Of a DNA stretch of 64,000 nucleotides, positions 22,228 through 32,624 are shown piece after piece. The position numbers were made by a program, and so were the translations under genes. The notes beneath the pieces are model-generated. The model saw only the letters and a program-made list of their open reading frames with translations. It did not search any database and was not told the DNA's origin. How positions within the stretch are numbered: the first letter of the stretch is position 1; each line of letters starts with the position of its first letter. Source of the stretch: Rosa chinensis (lineage: Eukaryota > Streptophyta > Magnoliopsida > Rosales > Rosaceae); NCBI RefSeq assembly GCF_002994745.2, contig NC_037091.1:30692612-30756611 (forward strand). The letters are read 5' to 3'.

Positions 22228-23437
22228 CTGCATGCCAATGGACAAACGCAAACATGACAATAAGTGACTATAAGTAAAGTGCAACAATATAGATGTTTCT
22301 TAACGAACAAATATCATTGTTCAGATATGATATCTAAGAACGTGAATTGCAAAACAACCCCATCATGGCCTTAAGAATCAGAACTTAGAATGCCATGTTG
22401 ATACTACTCAATGACTAAAAAAACACCAACATTATCTAAACTGTCTACAGAAATGGTGCTGGGAGGAAAAATAAAATACAAGTGTCTTTTAATCCAGTTT
22501 GAGTACTGTTAAAATCGAAGAACCAGAAAAGGAATTGAAGTATCAATTCTTCAAATAGAGACCTTATATTTATTTAAAAGTAAATGTAAATATATATATA
22601 TATATATAAAGCAAATTTAATCAAACAAAGTGTGTAGAAATAAACAAGTAACACGAACTCTTCACTTAAAAGTATTTATTGAAGTGCAGCTATGAAGAAT
22701 GCATAAGAATTAATTACTTCAACGAAAGCACCATACTAGTCTAGAATAGAAAAGTAATATATATCTTTTAGTGGAGTACCAGCAAGCAAATAATTTAATT
22801 TCAGGCTTATTTTGAGAACTAAGAAATTGGTGAGATCTGAAAATCATCTTATTGGAGTTCCATCTTAGTGCAAACACATTGAGTCTCCAAAGAAACTCTA
22901 GGGAATGGAAACCATGAAACATAGGAACCAAATGTGAATTTTATGCAGATTTCTTTCAAACTGAGAACACTTTTGTGTTTAAAATTGTTTCTATCGTTCT
23001 TAAGGATGGATGATGTGAGATCTACACATTACAGAATTCTAACATGACCACTTTTGTCACCCATATTCAATAGACCCAAATATCATTTTGACAAAATAAA
23101 ACCAGGAACTTTTTATAGGAAATAACATTTCATAAAGCAAGGATAAAGTACATAACAGTGGACAAAAAATCAACTAGGAAGCACACAAGCTACTCCAGAA
23201 GCAATTGCCCTACACATTTTGAAAAAGCAACTGTTGAAGTCAGTAAACAAGGAAGACATAAATTAAGCAATGTTTAAGCACCTTACATGCACAGTCCAGA
23301 GCTACTCAGTTTATCACCCAAAATTTGCTATTTATCAACATTTACCACACTCATTCCCAAAAACATAAATAAAGAAACACTGTACAAAACAAAGGAAAGA
23401 AAGCCATAAATGTCAACAACTAAAAATAAAAATCAAC

Positions 23438-24534
23438 CTTCACAAAATCAGGAACCCAGTAAGTCTGCTTGTTGTTTTCTAACAATTTTTCTTTCAACTG
23501 CTCCACCCGGATAAACCTGTAAGCAAAAGTAATACTTACTTAGGATGAGATTGCACATTGAAATGTTAAATAAGAAAAAATGGTTTAAAAAATATAGGTT
23601 TAACCGTTTATGTGCCCAGGTCAAGCCAAGGGTTCAACTACTGAACTTGTAATAAGTTCAAGCATGGATGTAAGAATTTGCTAAAAGAGAATCTAACTAG
23701 AAATCAATTGAGATGCGAAAAGACTGAGTTTTTAATCAAAATAAGAGTCCATAAAACTGAACTACAAGTAACACCGAGTCAAATCTCCACTTACCAACTT
23801 GGAACAGCTCTCTGAATAAGTGGAGTGTTAGATCTTGGGCAATGGGGATAAGAATGCATAATGGTTCCAGACTTAACAAGCCTTCCTTTCCGCTGAGCAT
23901 ATATGAAGAGTGGCATTAGAATAACGGAGACAAACAACATATAGACGTAGAGTAAGTATAAATCATTTGAACAAATATATTACAATAAGACCAGAAATAT
24001 ATCCCATCCTGAACAGAAGTTTGATTTCTACTTTTTTATTTTTTTGTTCTGCGGATCTATTTAACTTATGACAACATTAGGAAGAGAAGTACTACTGAAT
24101 ATGAGGGGGAAAATTTACATATTTTTCAACGTAAAAATCCCAGGCTTAACACATGAAACTACTACTGAAAATTTATAAATTACTTCTACAATTTCTTTTA
24201 GAAGTTAGAATGCCATCGTTTTCCTTGTTTAGTGCTGGTTTAGAGTTGGCATACATAAATAAGACTAGTAGATTGTACAAACATCAACAATCACTGCAGA
24301 GCATTGACCGTATGCTCAATCCCATGCAATCAACACCTGAGGACGTTTCTGATTTGTGTAATGTAAGTGAAAGACGTCTACATGTTTCCATATGTATATA
24401 AACTCTTTGTACTGTCGTACCTTCAGTGTTTCAATAATATCTGTATCTGCATTTTTGACATAGCACTTGCTGAAGTTGGTAATTTTTTCAGTAAAGCATC
24501 CATCCTCATCAACTGCTACAATCAAGGTCTCTCC
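23438..24534 (-). pseudogene. Isoleucyl-tRNA synthetase fragment, block D (three exons)
   Basis: Exons at 24421-24534 (38 codons, GETLIVAVDEDGCFTEKI...), 23795-23892 (GRLVK then SGTIMHSYPHCPRSNTPLI) and 23438-23516 (FIRVEQLKEKLLENNKQTYW, VPDFVK). Each is bounded by GT/AG sites on the minus strand. Together they match consecutive parts of the catalytic domain of eukaryotic cytosolic IleRS, around the editing/catalytic junction leading to the KEKRFHNWL region of the family. This is the best preserved block, with no stop in the three exons. Without flanking exons it cannot encode an enzyme. Confidence 0.85.
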
Positions 24535-24836
24535 CTGCATGCCAATGGATAAACACAAACATGACAATAAGTGACTATAAGTAAAGTGCAACAATATAGA
24601 TGTTTCTTAACGAACAAATATCATTGTTCAGATATGATATCTAAGAACGTGAATTGCAACAACCCCATCATGGCCTTAAGAATCAGAACTTAGAATACCA
24701 TGTTGATACTACTCAATGACTGAAAAAAACACCAACACTATCTAAACTATCTACAGAAATAGTGCTAGGAGGAAAAATAAAATACAAGTGTCTTTAAATC
24801 CAGTTTGAGTACCATTAAAATTGAAGAACTAGGGAT

Positions 24837-25020
24837 GGCAATGGGGAGGGTAGGGTAAGGGGATTAAATTACCATCCGCATACCCGACTTCATTCTCCAT
24901 CCCTTTACCCTCCCCAATCCCCGTAATAAGATACTAGGGATTCCCCGTCCCCATCCCCGTCCCCATTGGGGATTAGGTTGGGTACCTACCCCAATCCCCA
25001 TTAACAATATTACTAATTTA
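24837..25020. repeat. hAT-like end fragment (GGGATGGCAATGGGG type)
   Basis: Starts at tagggatggcaatgggga and is full of inverted GGGGA/TCCCC words. TAGGGATGGCAA ends are common on plant non-autonomous hAT elements. A matching right end (TTGCCATCCCTA) is not found nearby, so the element is truncated or its second half has diverged. It interrupts the right side of synthetase block D. Confidence 0.5.
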
Positions 25021-25299
25021 TTATATAAAAATTTATACAAATAATTATGGATTGTAAAATATGAAGGGGAAATTTTATTCGCACATTCCTAAATACTTAA
25101 TACACACCTCTTACTTAATACACTACCTATTTGATTTCTTATTCTATCATTTTATTAAATACACCCCTCAAACTATCTAAATTATCCTCAAATCTCAAAT
25201 TTCTATATAAAATCACTATATATAAATCAATATTAAAATTATAATGAATTTAAATGCATTTAATTTTCAAAATCATCATAATAATTTTAATTTTCTTTC

Positions 25300-25690
25300 A
25301 ATTATTATCATGAGACCTGTAGAATCTTAACAATTTTGTTATTCAAAATTGCTAGTGGTCAAAATTATTGAAAAATAATCAAGAACACATGAAGAGGATC
25401 CCAACTAGGTTTATAACTACATTGTTATTGTTTTCTCTCCATTAGTTATCATGAAACAACATATACAATCATAAGGATTTTGTATTGCAAAATTGCTAGT
25501 AGTCAAGCTTGTAGAAGAAGACTCCAATTAGAGTTTATATATATCATACTAGGTTTTATTTTCTTTCTATTAATTACCAAGAAACAATATGAACGATCAT
25601 AAGAATTTTGTGATGCATGATTGCTAATAATCAAGCTTGTCATGAACTCATGACAAAGATTTCAACTTGAATTTATAACAATATTAAACG
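25300..25690. repeat. Three degenerate tandem units of about 125-140 bp
   Basis: Units start near 25305, 25445 and 25570. Each has the order 'atnatcatgaaacaa', 'atcataaggattttgt', 'aaattgctagtagtcaagcttg'. The surrounding DNA from 25020 to 25800 is AT-rich and shows no coding sequence. Confidence 0.55.
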
Positions 25691-25809
25691 CTATTAAACA
25701 TATTCCAATTATAGTTCCTTTTCTAATATGAATGTCTTTTCAGTCATTTCATTTACCCATATAATCTGATTGTAAATGTAAAATAATTAGAATGTGTATT
25801 AAGAGTCTC

Positions 25810-26000
25810 CTTAGGCAACTTAATATTTCTGAAGTTTTCTATCGATCGCATGAGTGCAATAAGGTGGCTCACTTGATTGCCAAGTTCATCATCCGGAATA
25901 GTGGGTGTCACTTTAGGTTAGAGGAAGGGCCTTCTTGACTCATGGATTGTATTGATCAAGATTTATATGTCATCTCTAGCTTACGAGGTTTAGGCAATAT
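25810..26000 (+). pseudogene. RNase H-like (RVT_3) fragment of a non-LTR element
   Basis: In one frame with a single stop it reads NKVAHLIAKFIIRNSGCHF, then RLEEGP and LMDCIDQDLYV. This resembles the C-terminal RNase H-like domain common in plant LINE ORF2 remnants (R.AN.VAH.LAKFA...W.E..P). An 18-base C run follows at about 26006. It is short and rests on pattern recognition alone. Confidence 0.45.
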
Positions 26001-26053
26001 GTATCCCCCCCCCCCCCCCCCGGTTGTATTCTTCTTTAGTTAATAATATGGGC

Positions 26054-26260
26054 GTGGGGTTGAGCCTCCCAATAGAGGTGGCCAACGGGCCGCTAAGCAT
26101 AAGCACGAGCCCGGCACGCATGAAAGGCCCGACATGACCCGAGCATGTTAGAATAACAAGTCGGGTTGGGCCTAGGATTATTAGTCCATTGGCCCTACCC
26201 GGCCAGAGCCCGTAATGGGCCCGGCACGGCTCGAGCACGACATATTTGGGCCAGCCCATT
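26054..26260. repeat. hAT-like end fragment (TAGAGGTGGCCAACGGGCCG type)
   Basis: Begins tagaggtggccaacgggccg and carries repeated GCCCGGC/GGGCCGG words. This is the classic look of plant hAT-derived repeats whose other end reads CGGCCCGTT.GCCACCTCTA. That end is not visible; the following 26260-26700 is AT-rich and featureless. Confidence 0.5.
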
Positions 26261-26699
26261 TCAAACACAAAATTTCATTTTGTTTTTAAAAATATTAAAA
26301 AACCACAATGATGAGATTTCAATATTAGACCTCCTTATTTAAAATACCATGACAATTCCACCAATGCTATTTCTTTTATGTTGTCAAAATAGTGAAAAAA
26401 AAAAAACATTATATCCTTGTTTTGACATAAAGTATTTTTTCTAAATATTAAATATATGTTTATGAATAAAGACTAATCTCATAATAATACAACTATAGAA
26501 TGAAGGAAAGGATAATATGATACTAAATCTTCATTATATTAATAAAGATTAATCTCACAATAATATACTAAAAGCAATATATTTTGAGTTTTTTTTTTTC
26601 TTTCTTTCTTTCTTGTAGTGGAATATAAAAAATTATTAGAAAACTAATCTTAAAAAGCTAAGATTGAGAAAAACATTGTAGAACTTTATTTATTTGAAT

Positions 26700-26946
26700 T
26701 TTCTAAATAGTTAAATATGTTTAAGGAAATCCAGATTATGTGTCTGGCTCAAACTCTAGGTTACTTGACCTAGTGGTAATAGGGTATAACTAGAAGAATC
26801 TTAGAGATTCCTATTCAATGTATGATTACCTTTCCTTGTATGATTCAAATTCTATGCATTGAAATCCTCTATATAAAGAGGCCCCTATTATCAATGAAAG
26901 TACATACACAGCAATTCTCTCTCAATTACCTTTTCCATAAAACACG
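26700..26946 (+). repeat. 5' LTR of copia-3 (left limit approximate)
   Basis: Contains a TATA box (ctatataaagagg near 26869), then the U5-like 'caattctctctcaattacc', and ends at the PBS. The left end cannot be fixed without a second LTR. Confidence 0.55.
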
Positions 26947-26962
26947 TTATCAGCACGAGCCC
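26940..26962 (+). promoter_or_regulatory. Primer-binding site of copia-3
   Basis: AACACGTTATCAGCACGAGC follows the LTR. The same ACACGTTATCAG word follows the 5' LTR of copia-4 (60280-60300, minus strand). It is not complementary to a tRNA 3' CCA end, which suggests an internal tRNA region as primer, as known for some copia elements. Confidence 0.55.
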
Positions 26963-27848
26963 TAACCCTAACTATAAGCCTACAATCATATTAGCCTCGC
27001 ATGTGCTACTACTGCCACCACAGTCCCCGCATCACAACTCAACGCTAACCCTACCAAGTTAGCCTCGCTGCCCCTACAGCACCTGCAAGCCATGCTTGCA
27101 TCCTGTCCTCACGCCCGCAAGCCCTACTTGCCTTCTGCCTTCGCGCGCGTTTGCTTTTTTTGCGAACGCTCGCCTCCTAGCGCGACCCCCACAACTCCTC
27201 ACCCTGCGAGACCACGGCACTTCTGTGAGATATCAGACTAGTACCCTCGCGCGCGCACTCTTCTCCCTCAAACGCTCGCCTGCCTCGCAGCCCTGCATTC
27301 TCACAGCTTTGCATTCTCATGACACCGTGACCCTGCGACACAGCCACAGATCCGCGACGCCCGCAACACTCCAGCAACCCCAATACAGGCCCGCGACCGC
27401 ACGACCACGCGACCATCTCTCTAGTCTGTTCGCCTAGGACTGAAGCTCACTCTGCAATCCAAAGAGGTAAACTTTTCTAAAGGTTCCCCGTTTTGAAGTT
27501 TTTTCTTCTTTTCTCGAGGACTTGCAACCTCCATTCTTCTACCCCCCCCCCCCCCCCCCTCTTCTTCATGGGGGAGACCAATAGCCGAACTGTAGGGGTT
27601 CGTGCTCACTCCAAGCTTGGAGATTGTAGAGTCCTCCAAACTTAGAGTTTGTTGAGATGTTATGATCGACCACAAACACATCATTGTTTCGATCTAATCC
27701 AATTTCTCTTGGAATCGGATTTCTTGGAAGCAACTACGCTCAGAAATCCCTAAATTTCTTGGAAGCGACTACGCTCAGAAATTTCTATTGTTTTCATGGT
27801 AGCCTTTTTCGCTCCGAAACTGACCCTAATTTCTTGTTCTCTTTCAGG

Positions 27849-28906
27849 ATGAATAACCTGAACAAACTGGACTTCGCTCCATTGGGAACAACTAGCTCTG
27901 GATATCATAGGTGGGTTCGTGATGTCTGCCAGCATCTTAAGGTCGATGGAATCTTGGATATGATTCTCGAGCCTAGTCAGGACGTGCTAACTATTGAGCA
28001 AGCTCAAGCTTTGGAAGCAAATAGAGCAGCCTTAGAGGAAAATAAGGCGAAAGCCACCATCCTAATGACTCGTCATATGGATGATTCACTCCAGTACGAG
28101 TGTATGAATGAAGAAGACCCCAAAAGGCTGTGGGTCTCACTCGAAGAAAGATTTGGCAACGTCCGTGACTCCTTGCTTCCTGGCCTAGAAGTGAGATGGC
28201 ATAGCCTCCACTTTTGTGATTTCAAGTCAGTTCTTGACTACAACTCGGAAGCACTTCGCATTAAATCCTTAATGGAATTATGTGGTAAAGAGATCACAAA
28301 TGCGATGTCGATTGAGAAGACTCTCTCTACCTTCCCCGTCTCTACATTAATGGTTGCTAAGAACTATCGAATTGATGTTACTGCAGGATGGATCACAAGG
28401 TTTCATGAGCTTGTTGGAGCTATGAATGTCGCTGAAAAGCATGACAACATCCTTGTGAAGAACTATAATTCGAGATCCATAGAAACAGAGCTTATTTCGG
28501 AATCCAATTATAGTCACGCCCCAAAGAGAGGGCGCTAAGAGCGAAACCTTAATCTTAGGGATACTTCTGGACGTTCTGGTCCATATAATCGCTCTACTTG
28601 GGAAGGTAACCGCCAAAATAGGCAAACACGGAACCGAAGAGGTCAACGTGGAAAGAGAGAGGGAGGCAACGCCTCTGGCCAAGTTGGTGGTGCCACCAAT
28701 GCTAAGAGCCATCTAAATGTCGCTTTCAAAGTGCCTCAATCAATGGAGTCCGAGCAAAGAGATGCATGTTCTCGATGTGAAGTATCCAGTCATTGGGCAC
28801 ACATTTGTAGAGCTCGTGAAGAAATTGTCATAGCCTACAAAGCATATTGTGAAGCAAAAGAAGCTCACTATGTGGAACAAGAAGATCAAGGAGATGATCT
28901 AGAATA
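27849..28906 (+). pseudogene. copia-3 gag
   Basis: Starts at MNNLNKLDFAPLGTTSSGY and continues WVRDVCQHLKVDGILDMIL, typical of a large group of plant copia gags. A TAA after residue 'KRGR' (28536) interrupts an otherwise open frame. That frame goes on to a basic region and a zinc knuckle CSRCEVSSHWAHIC (CX2CX4HX4C) near 28770, then stops at 28906. In the intact protein this would coat genomic RNA. The N-terminal extension back to 27684 is leader, not gag. Confidence 0.85.
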
Positions 28907-31199
28907 AAGGGTTGAAGACTACAAATCTTGTTGGGATCAATAGATCGTCAATTCTGTTTAAGTCTTTATTTTTCCAAGAGATGTAATGGGCAATTGCCAT
29001 ATTGCATTAGCTAGCATTTGGGTTAGATTCTCCTAATGGTTCAAAGACAATGATGTACTCCGTTGTCTTATGAATAAAATTTTAAGTTCTGTTCATTATG
29101 ACTCTATTTTGATTCTGAGCATTGACTTTGTGACTACTATGGCTGGGCCATCAGTATTAATTCAAGGACATGGAATAGCCCAAGTTCCCCTTGCCAAATG
29201 GCACCTTGAACACTGTCACAGAAACTCTCTACACTCCTAGGGCAAATCGCAACTATGAATAACTAACGGATTCCATGCGGAAACGCATGTAGAGAACGGA
29301 AATGAGTTTCTTTGCAATACCTCTAATGATTGCGAATAAAGACGCATCTTAGAGAAGTTTATGTGTCTCTCTAGTGTACTCTATGTCACTATTCGAGCTA
29401 TTAAATCCTATAAAGTTATGAGAGAAGATCTCTTGGATTCTGACATATACTGGCTTTAGCATGACCGACTAGGACATCCTGGTCGTGATATAATGCTCCA
29501 TATACTAAAGACTTCACACGGACATCCATTCTTCAGAGTGAGAAGAAACAAGAATCGAAAATTGATTCCTGGACTTAGCAAGACCGCAACAATTGCAACA
29601 TCTGGCGCTGCAGCCATCTTGGGGCCCCATAGGGCCGCCCAAGTCCCATGTGACAACGCCATAAATGGCACTACCCTTGGCCATGACCCCATGGAAGTCC
29701 CTTCCCATGGTCATGACTCCAAGGATGATTCTCCCCATGGTCAAGATGCCATGGATGCCACTTTCCATGGTTCCAACGCCATGATGGGTGATGCAGTCAC
29801 ACATTTTTGCTTCTAATAGCGCTACGGAAGCTCAGGCCCAACCAACATCCTCATTGGTTGCTTCTAAGGCCCCTCGCTAGTTTTGCAAAGCCTGTTCATT
29901 CGGGAAATTAGGACCGAGATCGACCTACTCAAAGGATCCCTAAATACTTGTTCCGTTCTTACATAGAATCCATAGGGATTATGTGGACTGATTCAACCAA
30001 CCTACGGATGTTTAAATATCTCATGATGTTGGTTGACACGCAAATATGCTGGTCACGTGTTGTGTCATTGTCCACCTATAAAAGCTGCTTATTCTACACT
30101 CCTAACACATACCATATAACAACGGGCTCACTCCCCGGATCATCCTATTCAGTCAATTGGATTTGACATTGCTAGAGAGTTTACATCGCAGACTTTCGAT
30201 GGTTATTGCATTGACACTAATGTTGGACATCATATTCCCATGAACACACCCAAATGGTCTCACAGAAACGACTACGATGGTAGTCCGGACATTGGTAATG
30301 CGCACCAATCTTCTTACATCCGCTTGGGGTGATGCAATATCGCATGCAGCTATGCTAATTCGTCTACGACCTACCACCACTCAATGTATCTCTATGTTAC
30401 AGCTAGTGATAGGGTACAAGTATCGTACTTATGCATATTTGAGTGTGCCATTTATGTGCCAATTACGCCGCCACAGCGCCCTATAATAGGTCCTTTCGGA
30501 CAAATGGGCAACTACGTCGGATTTAAGATTCCAACAATCATCCGCCACTTAATGCCCTTGCTAGGCGATCTCCTTACCGCTAGATTTGCGGATGTCACTT
30601 TGATGAGACAGTCTTCCCGTCGTTAGGGAGAGATAAGAACACGGATGTTCAGCATGAATGACAGGAATTGTCGTGGTCTGTCCCCACTATGTCTCATCTC
30701 GATCCCTACTAAAGTGACGAGATCACACATCTGCTGCAAATATGCCTGCAAGGAAGTACGTCCCTCACCCTACACGGAGGTAGGCATGACGCCAACGCCA
30801 AAGAGTGTGGCACTCTGGCGTTACAGGTCATGGCCCCAGCTAGGATGCGTGGGAGGCCCGTGGGTTCGAAGGATACTTTGGCACATTCTAAATCCTTTGA
30901 TCATCAAGACTCAAAATCCTTCTCATGAGTATCTTCCGGGTTATAGTTATCATTGGGGGACGCCTCAATGTCAGAACCTATTCTTGAAAATATAGAGCTT
31001 TATGAAAATTACACTAGTGTACATGAAACGTGGGATAGAAACTCCATCATAATTGATGATGTAGTTGCGCATTTCGTCGCGCATGAGTTTGTTGAGTCCG
31101 ATGATATCGAACCACGCTCCGTTGATGAATGAATGCCAACGTAGAGAAATTTGGCCTAAATGAAAAGATGTGATCCAGGTTAAGTTGGATTCTCTAACG
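28907..31199 (+). pseudogene. copia-3 protease/integrase remnant
   Basis: Many stops and shifts. The GAG-pre-integrase motif is clear at 29430-29520 (LLDSDIYW, HDRLGHPGRDIMLHILKTSH). Integrase tail motifs lie around 30280-30370 (TLVMRTNLLTSAWGDAISHA). The start of RT lies at 31130-31200. At 29640-29790 a run of 'ccatggtcatgac'-like units encodes His/Asp/Met-rich repeats, unlike integrase. No catalytic triad can be read. Confidence 0.75.
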
Positions 31200-31204
31200 A
31201 AGAG

Positions 31205-31720
31205 TGTTAATGTTTAAAGTTCAGCGGTAGCTAAACCCTTGTTAACGCTGATCCGATGAGCAGACCGTTACGTATGATATTCTCAGAATTTCTGTTACCT
31301 ATCAAATGAAATACAAAGGGCGTCAGAGGGAGACCGCATTGGGCAGTCTTCTCTTCTCCGATGCCTAAGTTAGTCAATGTATTTATGTTGACAAAGTAAC
31401 AGTAGGTAAGTATTAGAATGCGTAATTAATGAAGAGAGAGGAGAGAACCTTTTATAGGTGAGGAGGGAACTGATCTTCTCCATGTTTTTGATGTGGGACT
31501 GATGTGCTTTAGTCCCCAGCTTCTGGAGCTTCTGATGCTATCTTGGCACGGCGCTTGGCGGCACGTCAGTGGTGATCTGGGGGTAAGCCGGGGCTCGGGC
31601 GGTAGCCTGTTTGGCTGTGTTCCCATAGGTCACTCCTTTGGCGGGAGTTTGTACCACTGGGGGTAGCATGAGCGTGGCTCATTATGGCTAATTATGCTTG
31701 CAAATGCCTATGTAAGTACA
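31205..31720 (-). repeat. 3' LTR of gypsy-2
   Basis: 516 bp, minus strand TGTACTTACATAGG...CATTAACA. The polypurine tract GGACTTGGGGGACT lies directly to its right (31721-31734, complement). Confidence 0.93.
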
Positions 31721-32259
31721 AGTCCCCCAAGTCCCTAATCAAGGAGGGCAATCTTGGTTGGGGAGTTGCCTAGTGGTTCAAAGCGTTGCTTCTGCCAGTC
31801 TTGCAAAAGCATAATTAGCGTCAGTGCGTTGTCAACCATGGACTTACTGAACAAACGCTTTATACCCTTTCAGGTGAGCCCCTGCTAGCTAGGCCCCCTA
31901 GGGAGTCCCCCACTCCCCTGCTAAGATAGACCTCTGTTTGGTCGATGTATTGTTTGTTGAAGGTAGCTGCGCTGAGCAGAGGGTGTTGGGTAGCGAACCC
32001 ACTTTTTGATACCCAAGTGGCGGGGGTCAACATGCCTGATCAGGGTCGTCAAAGATTGCTGACAAGTCCCCTTGCCTGTCCCGGAGGACCATGTTTTGAC
32101 TGCAACGCCGCGTTACAGTCGTTGTGAAAGTGAGGTATTGTCTTAAGAATCGCCGTTGGCGGGTGTCCCTCCGTTGACTATAAGTGGTCGGTAATGTTGC
32201 GAGGACCTAACTGGCGGCGGCCTAGTGAATGGCGTTACGGTCAGCGGTCTTTCTTCCAA
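31721..32259. other. gypsy-2 region between 3' LTR and minisatellite
   Basis: Starts with the polypurine tract (complement GGACTTGGGGGACT). The rest has no convincing coding frame; the short frame 31945-32127 has no recognisable family. Confidence 0.55.
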
Positions 32260-32619
32260 GGTGCCGAGGGAGAAGTCTCGCTAGCGGCATTGCGCTTAGA
32301 GGAGACTAGCTCGCTTGCAAGATGGAAAGAGAGAAATTCCGCTAGCGGAGTTGTGCTTAGCGGAGACTAGCTCACTTGCAAGATGGAAAGAGAGAAGTTC
32401 CGCTAGCGGAGTTGCGCCTAGCGGAGACTAGCTCGCTTGCAAGATGGAAAGAGAGAAGTTCCGCTAGCGAAGTTGCGCCTAACGGAGACTGTCGCTTGCA
32501 AGATGGAAAGGGAGAAGTGCTGCTAGCCGAGTTATACTTAGCGGAAACTAGCTCGCTTGCAAGATGGAAAGAGTGAAGTTCCGCTAGCGGAGTTGCGCTT
32601 AGCGGAGACTATCGCTTGC
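32260..32619. repeat. 61-bp minisatellite in gypsy-2, left half
   Basis: About six units of roughly 61 bp: gagaagttccgctagcggag, then ttgcgcttagcggagact, then agctcgcttgcaagatgg and aaaga. Each unit carries the 10-bp palindrome CCGCTAGCGG or a one-base variant. The sixth unit is cut after CAAGAT by the outer solo LTR. The array lies between the antisense gene and the 3' LTR, the place where Tat elements are known to carry tandem repeats. Confidence 0.9.
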
Positions 32620-32624
32620 AAGAT

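Larger units (their letters stand above)
18768..24836 (-). repeat. Four tandem blocks carrying isoleucyl-tRNA synthetase exons
   Basis: Blocks start at about 18768, 19800, 20714 and 23026, each at the shared words tctacac..cagaattctaacatgagc. They share long near-identical stretches, for example the 19460-19740, 20420-20640 and 22700-22930 segments. On the minus strand they hold internal exons of cytosolic isoleucyl-tRNA synthetase with intron boundaries kept. The two right-hand blocks keep three exons; the two left-hand blocks have lost two exons through an internal deletion of about 1.3 kb. The array ends on the right where a hAT-like sequence starts at 24837. Intact 3' exons of an isoleucyl-tRNA synthetase lie at 61043-63989 on the same strand. 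Confidence 0.88.

Noticed and set aside
27096..27437. 113-residue plus-strand ORF before copia-3 gag
   Set aside because: GC-rich leader sequence with Ala/Arg/Leu/Pro bias and an equally long antisense frame; no gag resemblance.
30277..30995. Several plus-strand ORFs of 69-116 residues
   Set aside because: They are pieces of the decayed copia-3 pol in mixed frames, not separate genes.
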